From NCBI GenBank assembly GCA_947628495.1, contig CANRAC010000026.1, positions 1-10,365 on the forward strand: DNA of 10,365 nucleotides, in the 5' to 3' direction. Position 1 is the stretch's first letter, and each line of letters starts with the position of its first letter. A program made the position numbers and the translations under genes. The DNA comes from an uncultured Bacilli bacterium (GTDB taxonomy: Bacteria > Bacillota_I > Bacilli_A > RF39 > UBA660). The notes below the pieces were generated by a model, which saw nothing but the letters and a program-made list of their open reading frames with translations, was not told the origin of the DNA and made no database searches. Positions 1-5,502 of this stretch are shown here, piece after piece.

Positions 1-1
1 T

Positions 2-967
2 TTAAAATACTCTAGAACTCTCGAGTTTAAAAAAGAAAAAGTGGAAGAAATTCTTAATAAATATGCGAAAATTAAAAGTAATATAAATGTTATTGAAAAT
101 CATCATCCTTATAATTATCGAAATAAATTATCTTTAAAGATTAAAAATGGTAAACTAGGTTTTTATGAAACAGAAAGTCATAAATTGGTAGAAATTACGC
201 AATGTTTATTAGCTCAAGAAAGTATTAATCAAATAATTAAAGACATTTCTTACTTTCATTTGCAAACTGCCAATATAACATTTAGAACAAATTACAATGA
301 TGAATTATTAATTATTATTCAAACTGCTGATAAAATAAATATTGATTTACCTTATTTAACTCAAAAACATAAAATAGTAGGAATCATAATAAATGATGAT
401 ATATTTTATGGTGAAGATAAATTTATAGAAAAAATTGCTAATAGATTATTTCAGGTTAGTTATAATTCTTTTTTTCAAGTTAATCCCTATGTAACTCCAA
501 GAATTTTTGAGATAGTCACCGAAAATGTACAAAAGGAAAGTATTGTGGCTGACCTATATTGTGGTGTGGGAACTTTAGGAATTGTTGCTGCCCAAAAAGC
601 TTGTCAAGTTTATGGTATTGAAATCGTACCGAATGCAATCAAAAATGCTTTGATAAATAAAAAAATAAATAAATGTTCTAATATTGACTTTTGTTTAGGG
701 GATGCCAAAGAGGTTATTGATAAAATAAAAGCCAAGATTGATACAATTATTATCGATCCGCCTCGTAATGGGCTTAGTCAAGAAACATTAAATAATATTT
801 TAAAAATCACTCCTAAGGATTTAATATATATTTCGTGTGATCCTATGACTTTAGCGAGGGATTTAAAAATTTTAAAAGAGAGATATATAATAAAAAAAAT
901 ATATATTGCCGATATGTTTAGTTATACTTATCATGTAGAAACTGTATGTATTTTGTCTTTACAATAA
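2..967 (+). CDS. rlmD: 23S rRNA (uracil-C5)-methyltransferase, RlmD/RlmCD (TrmA/RumA) family, 5' end outside window
   Basis: This enzyme transfers a methyl group from SAM to C5 of a uridine in 23S rRNA. The reading frame is open to the left edge, and the residues before the GTG at 41 (LKYSRTLEFKKEKVEEIL) match the family segment just after the CGGC iron-sulfur motif, so that GTG is an internal valine and not the start. It also has no Shine-Dalgarno sequence. Counting from position 41, C55 fits the fourth iron-sulfur ligand. Next come FFQVN (145-149), the SAM-binding DLYCGVGT (171-178) and GIEIVPNA (192-199), DPPRNGL (239-245), the SCDP motif (265-268) with catalytic C266, and HVE with the probable base E300. 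The missing N-terminus should hold the other three cluster cysteines and possibly a TRAM domain. Family membership is clear. Which uridine is modified (one site, or two as in B. subtilis RlmCD) cannot be read from the sequence. Confidence 0.93.
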   Translation, partial: LKYSRTLEFKKEKVEEILNKYAKIKSNINVIENHHPYNYRNKLSLKIKNGKLGFYETESHKLVEITQCLLAQESINQIIKDISYFHLQTANITFRTNYNDELLIIIQTADKINIDLPYLTQKHKIVGIIINDDIFYGEDKFIEKIANRLFQVSYNSFFQVNPYVTPRIFEIVTENVQKESIVADLYCGVGTLGIVAAQKACQVYGIEIVPNAIKNALINKKINKCSNIDFCLGDAKEVIDKIKAKIDTIIIDPPRNGLSQETLNNILKITPKDLIYISCDPMTLARDLKILKERYIIKKIYIADMFSYTYHVETVCILSLQ

Positions 968-979
968 TAGGAGGTAAGT

Positions 980-1684
980 ATGACTATAGAAGAGGAAATA
1001 TTTAAAAGAGCCAAGATTGATTTTGCTAAATTATGTAAATATGGTTTTAAAAAGAATAATTTATTATATAAATATTCTCAAAATATCATGCATAATACTT
1101 TTCGAATTGATATTGAAATAAATAACGCGGGAATAGTCAAAGGGAAAATTTTTGATTTATCTTTTGAAGATGAATATACTAATTTTCGAATAGAAGATAA
1201 TAGAGGATCATTTCAAAATAAAGTTAGAGACGAATTTATAAATTTATTGCAAGATATTAAAGATAAATGTTCTACAAAGGAAATATTTATACATGTGCAA
1301 ACTAATAGAATTGCTAAGGCAATTACCCAAAAATATGGTGATGAGCCTGAATTTGAATGGGAAAAATTTCCGGGATATGCAACTTTTAAAAATAATAATA
1401 AATGGTATAGTATTATAATGAATCTTAATTTTAGTAAACTAGGGGAGAATTCTTCTAAAGAAGTAGAAATAATTAATTTAAAACTAGACCCAACTAAAAT
1501 AGAAAATCTCCTAAAGCAAAAAGGATTTTACCCTGCTTATCATATGAATAAAAAACATTGGCTTACGATTATCTTAAATGATACCATCTCGGATGCAAAA
1601 ATAATGCAGTTAATTGCCCAAAGCTATAGCTATACTATATCTAAAAAAATAAAGCAAAATAGTAAAAAATGTGATAGACTATAG
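980..1684 (+). CDS. two-part protein with C-terminal MmcQ/YjbR-like domain
   Basis: This is a 234-residue soluble protein. Its C-terminal part (about 113-222) looks like the MmcQ/YjbR family, a small alpha/beta domain with a CyaY-like fold often annotated as DNA-binding. The visible signs are YGDEPEFEWEKFPGYATF (119-136), a following KWYSIIM strand, and the closing pattern of LDP (169-171), GFYPAYHMNKKHWLTI (182-197) and a last helix beginning near ISDAKI. Residues 1-110 form a separate alpha/beta segment that I do not recognise. The domain alone is usually near 110-120 residues, so this is the longer, two-part form. The ATG at 980 follows a strong AGGAGGT (969-975) and lies 12 bp after the methyltransferase stop, so the two are probably cotranscribed. 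The biochemical role of the family is poorly defined. No membrane segment or signal peptide is present. Confidence 0.75.
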   Translation: MTIEEEIFKRAKIDFAKLCKYGFKKNNLLYKYSQNIMHNTFRIDIEINNAGIVKGKIFDLSFEDEYTNFRIEDNRGSFQNKVRDEFINLLQDIKDKCSTKEIFIHVQTNRIAKAITQKYGDEPEFEWEKFPGYATFKNNNKWYSIIMNLNFSKLGENSSKEVEIINLKLDPTKIENLLKQKGFYPAYHMNKKHWLTIILNDTISDAKIMQLIAQSYSYTISKKIKQNSKKCDRL

Positions 1685-1702
1685 GGAAAAGGAGAGATTT
1701 AC

Positions 1703-2518
1703 ATGAAAAAAGCTATTAGTATCTTTTTAACAATTATAATGTTTTTTACAGCCTTAGAAATTATCGCAACTTATGCTATTCGAAATATTTTATCAAGTGA
1801 TGCAGTGCAAGAGTTAATTAAAGAAACGAATGTTACAGAAATAATTGAAGAAGTTAAAGAAGATGGGGAGTTAGATTTTGTTTATCAAGAAGCCGAAAAA
1901 TATGGAGTTAGTGAAGCAAAAGTTGATGAAGTTTTAGCTTCCGAAGAAGCCAAAGAATACTATGGTACGATCTTACAAAAATATTTGGATGGAACTGACA
2001 TTACCTTAGATGAAGACACGCAAAAATTACTAGATATTGCTACCGAAAAATATAATATAGATTTAACAGAAGATCAAAAAGAAGAGTTAAAAGAAAATAT
2101 TAATGAGGTAGTTATTGTTAATAAAAAAGAAAATGTTAATAATGAGTTAGCTAATAATATAAATAAATATACAAATTTTGTAAAAAACAATGCTTTATAT
2201 ATTATTGCTATAGTTAGTTTAATTGTGCAAATATTATTAATTGTTATTCTAAATATTAAAAAGAGAAATTTTATGAGTTATTTTGCAGTTTGCCTATTAT
2301 TCCTTGCTATATTCATGGGCTTAGGTACATTTGGTTTGCAAATAGTTTTAGCCATTTTAAATCAAAGTGTAAATATTAATTTAGTCAAATTATTTGGCAG
2401 CATTCTTCAAAAAGGATATATATTTAGTCTAGTACTATTTGTTTTAATGATTATTTTCTTCATTATAAATAAAAAAATTAAAATAAATGGATCAATGGAG
2501 AAAGAAAATGAACATTAA
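1703..2518 (+). CDS. four-pass membrane protein of unknown function with acidic extracytoplasmic domain
   Basis: I do not recognise this 271-residue protein. It starts with MKK and a hydrophobic segment at about 4-27, then has a long hydrophilic and strongly acidic region (28-162), then three more hydrophobic segments at about 164-184, 190-218 and 237-256. The lysine/arginine-rich stretches (IKKR near 185-188 and the C-terminal NKKIKI) fall where the positive-inside rule puts the cytoplasm. This predicts both termini inside and the acidic domain outside. That domain looks helical, with many Glu and Asp residues and repeated EKY-type helix starts. The first segment lacks a clear signal-peptidase site, so I read it as an anchor. 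The start follows AAAAGGAGAG (from about 1686), 18 bp after the previous stop. The next gene overlaps its 3' end by 11 bp, so the two are probably translated together. Confidence 0.85.
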   Translation: MKKAISIFLTIIMFFTALEIIATYAIRNILSSDAVQELIKETNVTEIIEEVKEDGELDFVYQEAEKYGVSEAKVDEVLASEEAKEYYGTILQKYLDGTDITLDEDTQKLLDIATEKYNIDLTEDQKEELKENINEVVIVNKKENVNNELANNINKYTNFVKNNALYIIAIVSLIVQILLIVILNIKKRNFMSYFAVCLLFLAIFMGLGTFGLQIVLAILNQSVNINLVKLFGSILQKGYIFSLVLFVLMIIFFIINKKIKINGSMEKENEH

Positions 2519-2858
2519 AAATTACTATGTAAGTGATTTAGAAACTTTTAAAGATAAATTGCTAAAAGAGTTAATTGCCCATAATATTTCTTTTGTTGTA
2601 GTAGATAATGAAATTCATTATAATGATAAAATAATTCGATTTTATGAAAAAAGTTTGAAATTAAATAATTTAAAAGAAAAAAGAAAACAATATCGAGATG
2701 CATTAATTAAATTATTTTTAAAAGAAGAAACTGCTGATAGAAAAGATTATGATATTCTTAAAAATCATACTAAATTTTCAAACACAGATAATTATCATAA
2801 ATTTCAAAATTATTATAAAACTCAACCGCAAATGCGTAGTTTAAAAAAATACCATTAA
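2508..2858 (+). CDS. small soluble protein of unknown function
   Basis: This 116-residue protein matches no family I know. I chose the ATG at 2508 over the in-frame ATG at 2487 because GGAG at 2497-2500 lies seven bases ahead of it. The product starts MNIKNYYVSDLETF. It is rich in Lys, Asn and Tyr and has no cysteine, signal peptide or membrane segment. The first half (a helix near 8-25, then SFVVVDNEIHY and IIRFYEK) suggests a small alpha/beta unit, followed by a basic helix (KLNNLKEKRKQYRDALIKLFLK) and a polar tail with several His and Tyr residues. The gene overlaps the membrane-protein gene by 11 bp and is the last of its operon, with a terminator-like hairpin 43 bp after the stop. Partnership with the membrane protein is inferred only from the overlap. 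Confidence 0.72.
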   Translation: MNIKNYYVSDLETFKDKLLKELIAHNISFVVVDNEIHYNDKIIRFYEKSLKLNNLKEKRKQYRDALIKLFLKEETADRKDYDILKNHTKFSNTDNYHKFQNYYKTQPQMRSLKKYH

Positions 2859-2886
2859 GAAACATTATAAAATTAAAGACAAATAG

Positions 2887-3132
2887 TTAGCGTTTTAAAA
2901 CAGGGATTATTCCCTTTTTTTCGTTGTTTAATGATTCAAGAAATTGATTGGCTTTATTTCCCCAAATAATTTGCACTTTACCGCAATTTTGACATATTCT
3001 TTTATAATAAGTTTGCGGACCAATGATTTTTTCACCCCATAAAATAATTTCATCATAGTAGCCATCACTAGGAAGAGTATTAGCATAAACAATGATTGGT
3101 TCATTATATTCGTGCTTACATTTATTTATCAT
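2887..3132 (-). CDS. small protein with possible Zn-ribbon (CxH...CxxC), unknown function
   Basis: This 81-residue minus-strand gene is probably real although short. A good Shine-Dalgarno sequence, AAGGTGAT (3144-3137), precedes the ATG at 3132 by six bases, and a near-consensus promoter stands just upstream. The longer reading from a GTG at 3141 would use a start codon inside that Shine-Dalgarno sequence, so I rejected it. C5 and H7 (CKHEY) near the N-terminus and C47 and C50 (ICQNCG) later could together bind one zinc ion. This CxH plus CxxC layout is common in small zinc proteins of Bacillota. Between them lies an aromatic segment (YYDEIILWGEKIIGPQTYYKR). No membrane segment is present. 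It converges with the operon on its 3' side and diverges from the 185-residue protein gene. Its function is unknown, and the metal site is inferred from spacing alone. Confidence 0.7.
   Translation of the reverse strand: MINKCKHEYNEPIIVYANTLPSDGYYDEIILWGEKIIGPQTYYKRICQNCGKVQIIWGNKANQFLESLNNEKKGIIPVLKR
2902..2921 (+). terminator. intrinsic terminator candidate for the rlmD operon, inside the convergent gene
   Basis: AGGGA (2902-2906) pairs with TCCCT (2911-2915) around the loop TTAT, and T2915 begins a run of seven T. Four A residues at 2897-2900 can pair with part of the T run across a bulged C, as in typical Bacillota terminators. It lies 43 bp after the last + strand stop and within the last codons of the minus-strand gene. 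On the minus strand the same hairpin is followed only by TGTTTT and lies inside the coding region, so I assign it to the + strand. Confidence 0.6.
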
Positions 3133-3155
3133 ATCTATCACCTTATCTGAAATTT

Positions 3156-3184
3156 ATTATATATTAGAGTATAATTTCTGTAAA
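3156..3184 (-). promoter_or_regulatory. sigma-A-type promoter for the 81-residue protein gene
   Basis: Read on the minus strand, TTTACA (3184-3179) and TATAAT (3161-3156) are separated by exactly 17 bp. This is one mismatch from the consensus -35 and a perfect -10. Transcription would start near 3149, about 17 bases before the ATG at 3132 and just upstream of the Shine-Dalgarno sequence. The match supports this short gene being expressed. Confidence 0.65.
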
Positions 3185-3205
3185 TTAAAAGACACAAATT
3201 TTACA
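3179..3205. repeat. inverted repeat TGTAAA-N15-TTTACA in the divergent intergenic region
   Basis: TGTAAA (3179-3184) and TTTACA (3200-3205) form a perfect six-base dyad with a 15-bp spacer. The match continues to TGTAAATT against AATTTTACA if one extra T is allowed. The left arm is the same six bases as the minus-strand -35 box, so a protein bound here could block that promoter. In DNA this AT-rich the dyad may be chance, and no regulator is identified. Confidence 0.3.
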
Positions 3206-3226
3206 CATTAATTTTTTTCAATCTTC

Positions 3227-3255
3227 TTGCTTTTACCAATTATTTCTTTTATAAT
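3227..3255 (+). promoter_or_regulatory. sigma-A-type promoter for the 185-residue protein gene
   Basis: A perfect TATAAT (3250-3255) lies 17 bp after TTGCTT (3227-3232), which keeps the TTG of the -35 consensus. Transcription would start near 3262, leaving a leader of about 23 bases that contains AAGGAGAT (3270-3277) before the ATG at 3285. A second, weaker pair farther upstream on the same strand, CTGAAA (3147-3152) and TATAAT (3170-3175), also has a 17-bp spacer and could be an alternative promoter. Confidence 0.6.
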
Positions 3256-3284
3256 AAGTACTAATTAAAAAGGAGATAAGTATA

Positions 3285-3842
3285 ATGAAAAAAGAAACAG
3301 AAAAAACACCTACAATTACCAATATTATTGAACGTATTGAAGAATATTTAAAACAAGGATTTTCTAAAGAACTCTTATTAAAATTAGAACCCCAAATTTT
3401 GGAGTTACAAAGTGCGAGATTATCGTTATTATTTGCTGAAAATGTTCCTAATGCCCAAGTTTCGGCTCATCAAGATATCGTTATGTATTGCGGAAAATTG
3501 CAACTACAATTAGATTTTGCTTTAAATGTTGATGGTGCAGATGTATCACTAATTGGTCAAAATATTGTAAAAGAATATAAAAATATTAATCCATCGTATA
3601 TTTATGATTTTTTAAATGATATTGATGTTGAGCCCATGGAAGCAATTGGCTATATGGTAGAAGTATGGGATCAATTAAACGAAAAACAACGTACAACTCT
3701 TTATGACATGTATGTTGGCGATGTGTATGATACAATTTTTCATCAGCGTTTAGCATTAAAAAAAGAGAAAAATGCTTTACAACAAATAGATGAAATATCT
3801 AATCTTATTAGAACTTATCAAAATCAAACTAAAAAAGCTTAA
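3285..3842 (+). CDS. cytoplasmic, probably helical protein of unknown function
   Basis: I do not recognise this 185-residue protein. It has no signal peptide, membrane segment or metal-binding motif, and only one cysteine (MYCGKL). The composition suggests mostly helices: an N-terminal helix (TNIIERIEEYLKQGF), a leucine-rich helix (LLLKLEPQILELQSARLSLLFAE), a central part with NVDGADVSLIG and YIYDFLNDIDVEPMEAIGYMVEVW, and a charged C-terminal helix (HQRLALKKEKNALQQIDEI) that might form a coiled coil. The ATG at 3285 is well supported by AAGGAGAT seven bases upstream. The gene has its own promoter, and a hairpin begins within its stop codon, so it is probably a single-gene transcript, unlike the operons on either side. 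Regular codon use and a good Shine-Dalgarno sequence make it a confident gene with an unknown role. Confidence 0.83.
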   Translation: MKKETEKTPTITNIIERIEEYLKQGFSKELLLKLEPQILELQSARLSLLFAENVPNAQVSAHQDIVMYCGKLQLQLDFALNVDGADVSLIGQNIVKEYKNINPSYIYDFLNDIDVEPMEAIGYMVEVWDQLNEKQRTTLYDMYVGDVYDTIFHQRLALKKEKNALQQIDEISNLIRTYQNQTKKA

Positions 3843-3867
3843 ATACTAGTTAAATCTAGTATTTTTT
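3841..3867 (+). terminator. terminator-like hairpin after the 185-residue protein gene
   Basis: AAATACTAG (3841-3849) and CTAGTATTT (3856-3864) form a perfect nine-base stem with a six-base loop, followed by T to 3867 (six T in all from 3862). The stem begins inside the TAA stop codon (3840-3842). It contains only two CTAG-type cores of G-C pairs, so it is weaker than a classical terminator and some read-through into fmt is possible. Confidence 0.55.
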
Positions 3868-3875
3868 GTTATAAT
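3867..3875 (+). promoter_or_regulatory. possible extended -10 promoter for the fmt operon
   Basis: TGTTATAAT is a perfect -10 hexamer (3870-3875) with a TG extension (3867-3868). No good -35 is seen 17 bp upstream (TAGTTA). Transcription would start near 3882, which is where the Shine-Dalgarno AGAAGGA (3881-3887) begins, leaving an unusually short leader. It may be real, or fmt may depend on read-through from the previous gene. Confidence 0.3.
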
Positions 3876-3896
3876 TTTATAGAAGGATATGATAAG

Positions 3897-4829
3897 ATGA
3901 AAGATTTAAAAGTCGTATTTATGGGAACTCCCGATTTTTCTGTTCCTGTTTTAAATGCTCTAATTGAAAATACTAATGTATCTTTAGTAGTTTGCCAGCC
4001 TGATAAATTAGTAGGAAGAAAACAAACTCTAATGGCACCTCCTATTAAAAAGGTAGCTTTAGAACATAATATTAAAGTATTTCAACCTGTTAAAATTAAA
4101 GAAGATTATGAAGAGATAATTAATGAGCAACCTGATATAATAATTACTTGTGCTTACGGGCAAATAATTCCTAAAAAACTTTTAGATCTACCAAAATACG
4201 GTTGTATTAATGTTCACGCTTCTTTACTGCCAAAATTAAGAGGGGGAGCACCAATTCATCATGCTTTAATAGATGGATATGAAAAAACAGGTATTACGAT
4301 TATGTATATGGCTGAAGGTATGGACGATGGTGATATTATTGCTCAAGAAGAATATGTTATAAAAAAAGAGGACAATGTCGGTATTTTACATGATACTTTA
4401 GCCAAAATGGGAGCTAAACTTTTAATAGAAACTTTGCCAATGATTATCCAAGGGACTAATAAAAGAGTAAAACAAAATCCGAAAGAGGTAACTTTTGCCT
4501 ATAACATTAAAAGAGAAGAGGAACATATAGATTTTCATGATTCTTGTCAAAATATATATAATAAAGTGCGTGGATTAAATCCTTGGCCGTTAGCTAATAT
4601 AATTTTAGATGGAAAAGAAGTTAAAGTTTTGGAATGTGAATATAAACTCCAACAAACGCATAATATTGCGCAGGTTTGCGAACTGACAAAAGATGCTATC
4701 GGTATATCTGCTCAAGATGGAATTGTTTATTTAAAAACTATAAAACCTTTTTCCAAAAAAATAATGACTGTTAAAGATTATTTAAACGGAATAAAAAAGG
4801 ATGAATTATTAAATAAAGAAGTAAAGTAG
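3897..4829 (+). CDS. fmt: methionyl-tRNA formyltransferase
   Basis: Fmt formylates the amino group of methionyl-initiator tRNA using 10-formyl-tetrahydrofolate, which allows initiation with fMet. The 310-residue length is typical. The N-terminal domain opens with KVVFMGTPDFSVPVL (5-19) and contains the mobile loop with RKQTLMAPP (41-49), AYGQIIP (86-92), and the catalytic segment NVHASLLPKLRGGAPI (105-120), giving N105 and H107. GMDDGDI (141-147) supplies D143, the equivalent of D144 in the E. coli enzyme. The C-terminal tRNA-binding domain has the usual RGLNPWPLA (225-233). The ATG at 3897 is preceded by GAAGGA (3882-3887). It opens the long operon. In B. subtilis fmt follows def and precedes rsmB and rlmN. 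Neither def nor rsmB adjoins it here. Confidence 0.97.
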   Translation: MKDLKVVFMGTPDFSVPVLNALIENTNVSLVVCQPDKLVGRKQTLMAPPIKKVALEHNIKVFQPVKIKEDYEEIINEQPDIIITCAYGQIIPKKLLDLPKYGCINVHASLLPKLRGGAPIHHALIDGYEKTGITIMYMAEGMDDGDIIAQEEYVIKKEDNVGILHDTLAKMGAKLLIETLPMIIQGTNKRVKQNPKEVTFAYNIKREEEHIDFHDSCQNIYNKVRGLNPWPLANIILDGKEVKVLECEYKLQQTHNIAQVCELTKDAIGISAQDGIVYLKTIKPFSKKIMTVKDYLNGIKKDELLNKEVK

Positions 4830-4838
4830 GTGGGATAA

Positions 4839-5495
4839 ATGTTTCGTAAAAAGGAGCCCAAATATAAGCCAACTAATCCTGATGATCCTTGGATTATTAA
4901 AACTTGGCAAACACCACGAGGACGAGCCGTTTTAAAATTAAGTATATATGGAATTTTTGTATTATTAGTTTTACTACTTATTTTCTTTAAATCTGATTTA
5001 TCTCCCAAAGTATATAAAACTGTATATACTCCTTATAAGAAAGATAATAGTACGAAAATAGAAGATTTAAAAAAGAATAATTTTGCTTATAAATACACGA
5101 TAACTATTAATGAGACCAAAATTTTATATTATGGTAATAAACTTTTAAATATTGAAAGTGGCTATAAAGAAGATATTAATGGGATAATAAAATATATTAA
5201 AGAAAATGATAAAGTTTATAAAGTTGGCCTTACGGAAAAAGAAGAGATGACTAATTTATATGAAAATCTAAATCCTAATTATTTTAGTGTAAATTATATT
5301 ATGGAATTAATAGAACCTCAATTTTTAGAAAATAAAGATAATGAGCAGAATTATACTTTGGATAATGGTGTGGAAATTAGTATTAAGTCGGATAATTCTG
5401 ATATTAAAAATATTATTATAAAAGATGGTGCGGCTTTATATGAATTAGAATATTCAAACATTGGTAAAGTTACCCAAAATGATATTGAAAAGTAG
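4839..5495 (+). CDS. single-pass membrane protein of unknown function between fmt and rlmN
   Basis: I do not recognise this 218-residue protein. A basic cytoplasmic tail (1-30) with KTWQTPRGRAVLKL just before the membrane leads into one hydrophobic segment (about 35-51, very rich in Leu, Val, Ile and Phe), then an extracytoplasmic domain of about 165 residues. That domain has no cysteine and alternates hydrophobic and polar residues in strand-like runs (YKYTITI, TKILYYGNKLLNIE, KVYKVGL, VEISIKSD, IKNIIIKDGAALYELEY), which suggests beta structure. There is no lipobox, and the positive N-terminus makes it an N-in, C-out anchored protein. Its start follows TAGGTGG (4827-4833), 9 bp after fmt, and rlmN begins 7 bp after its stop, so it is fully inside the operon. 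It takes the place of rsmB, and no methyltransferase motif is present in it. Confidence 0.85.
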   Translation: MFRKKEPKYKPTNPDDPWIIKTWQTPRGRAVLKLSIYGIFVLLVLLLIFFKSDLSPKVYKTVYTPYKKDNSTKIEDLKKNNFAYKYTITINETKILYYGNKLLNIESGYKEDINGIIKYIKENDKVYKVGLTEKEEMTNLYENLNPNYFSVNYIMELIEPQFLENKDNEQNYTLDNGVEISIKSDNSDIKNIIIKDGAALYELEYSNIGKVTQNDIEK

Positions 5496-5502
5496 GAGTC
5501 TT

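Larger units (their letters stand above)
3133..3284. other. divergent intergenic region with back-to-back promoters
   Basis: This 152-bp gap is the longest stretch without a gene. It carries the minus-strand promoter, the plus-strand promoter, the Shine-Dalgarno sequences of both genes and the TGTAAA/TTTACA dyad. I see no small ORF, tRNA, riboswitch-like pairing or long repeat in the rest, which is plain AT-rich DNA including a run of seven T near 3213. Confidence 0.6.

Noticed and set aside
1..31. Imperfect palindrome near the left edge, TTTAAA at both ends with CTCTAGA and TCTCGAG inside
   Set aside because: It lies within the conserved coding part of the methyltransferase, has several mismatches, and is explained by codon use.
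41..43. GTG as the start of the first gene
   Set aside because: The frame stays open to the left edge, no Shine-Dalgarno sequence precedes the GTG, and the residues before it match the conserved segment after the iron-sulfur cysteines in the family. The gene is cut by the window edge.
3179..3205. Dyad as a BirA (biotin repressor) operator, because of the 15-bp spacer
   Set aside because: The flanking bases do not extend to the TTGT...ACAA form with C/G at the inner edges, and no biotin gene is nearby.
980..3842. Unknown genes as a defence island, toxin-antitoxin pair or mobile element
   Set aside because: No nuclease, transposase, integrase, antitoxin-like DNA-binding motif, terminal repeats or composition change is visible. 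The surroundings are housekeeping operons.
4778..5008. Minus-strand ORF across the end of fmt and the start of the membrane protein gene
   Set aside because: It is antisense to two well-supported coding regions and has no recognisable product or convincing ribosome binding site.
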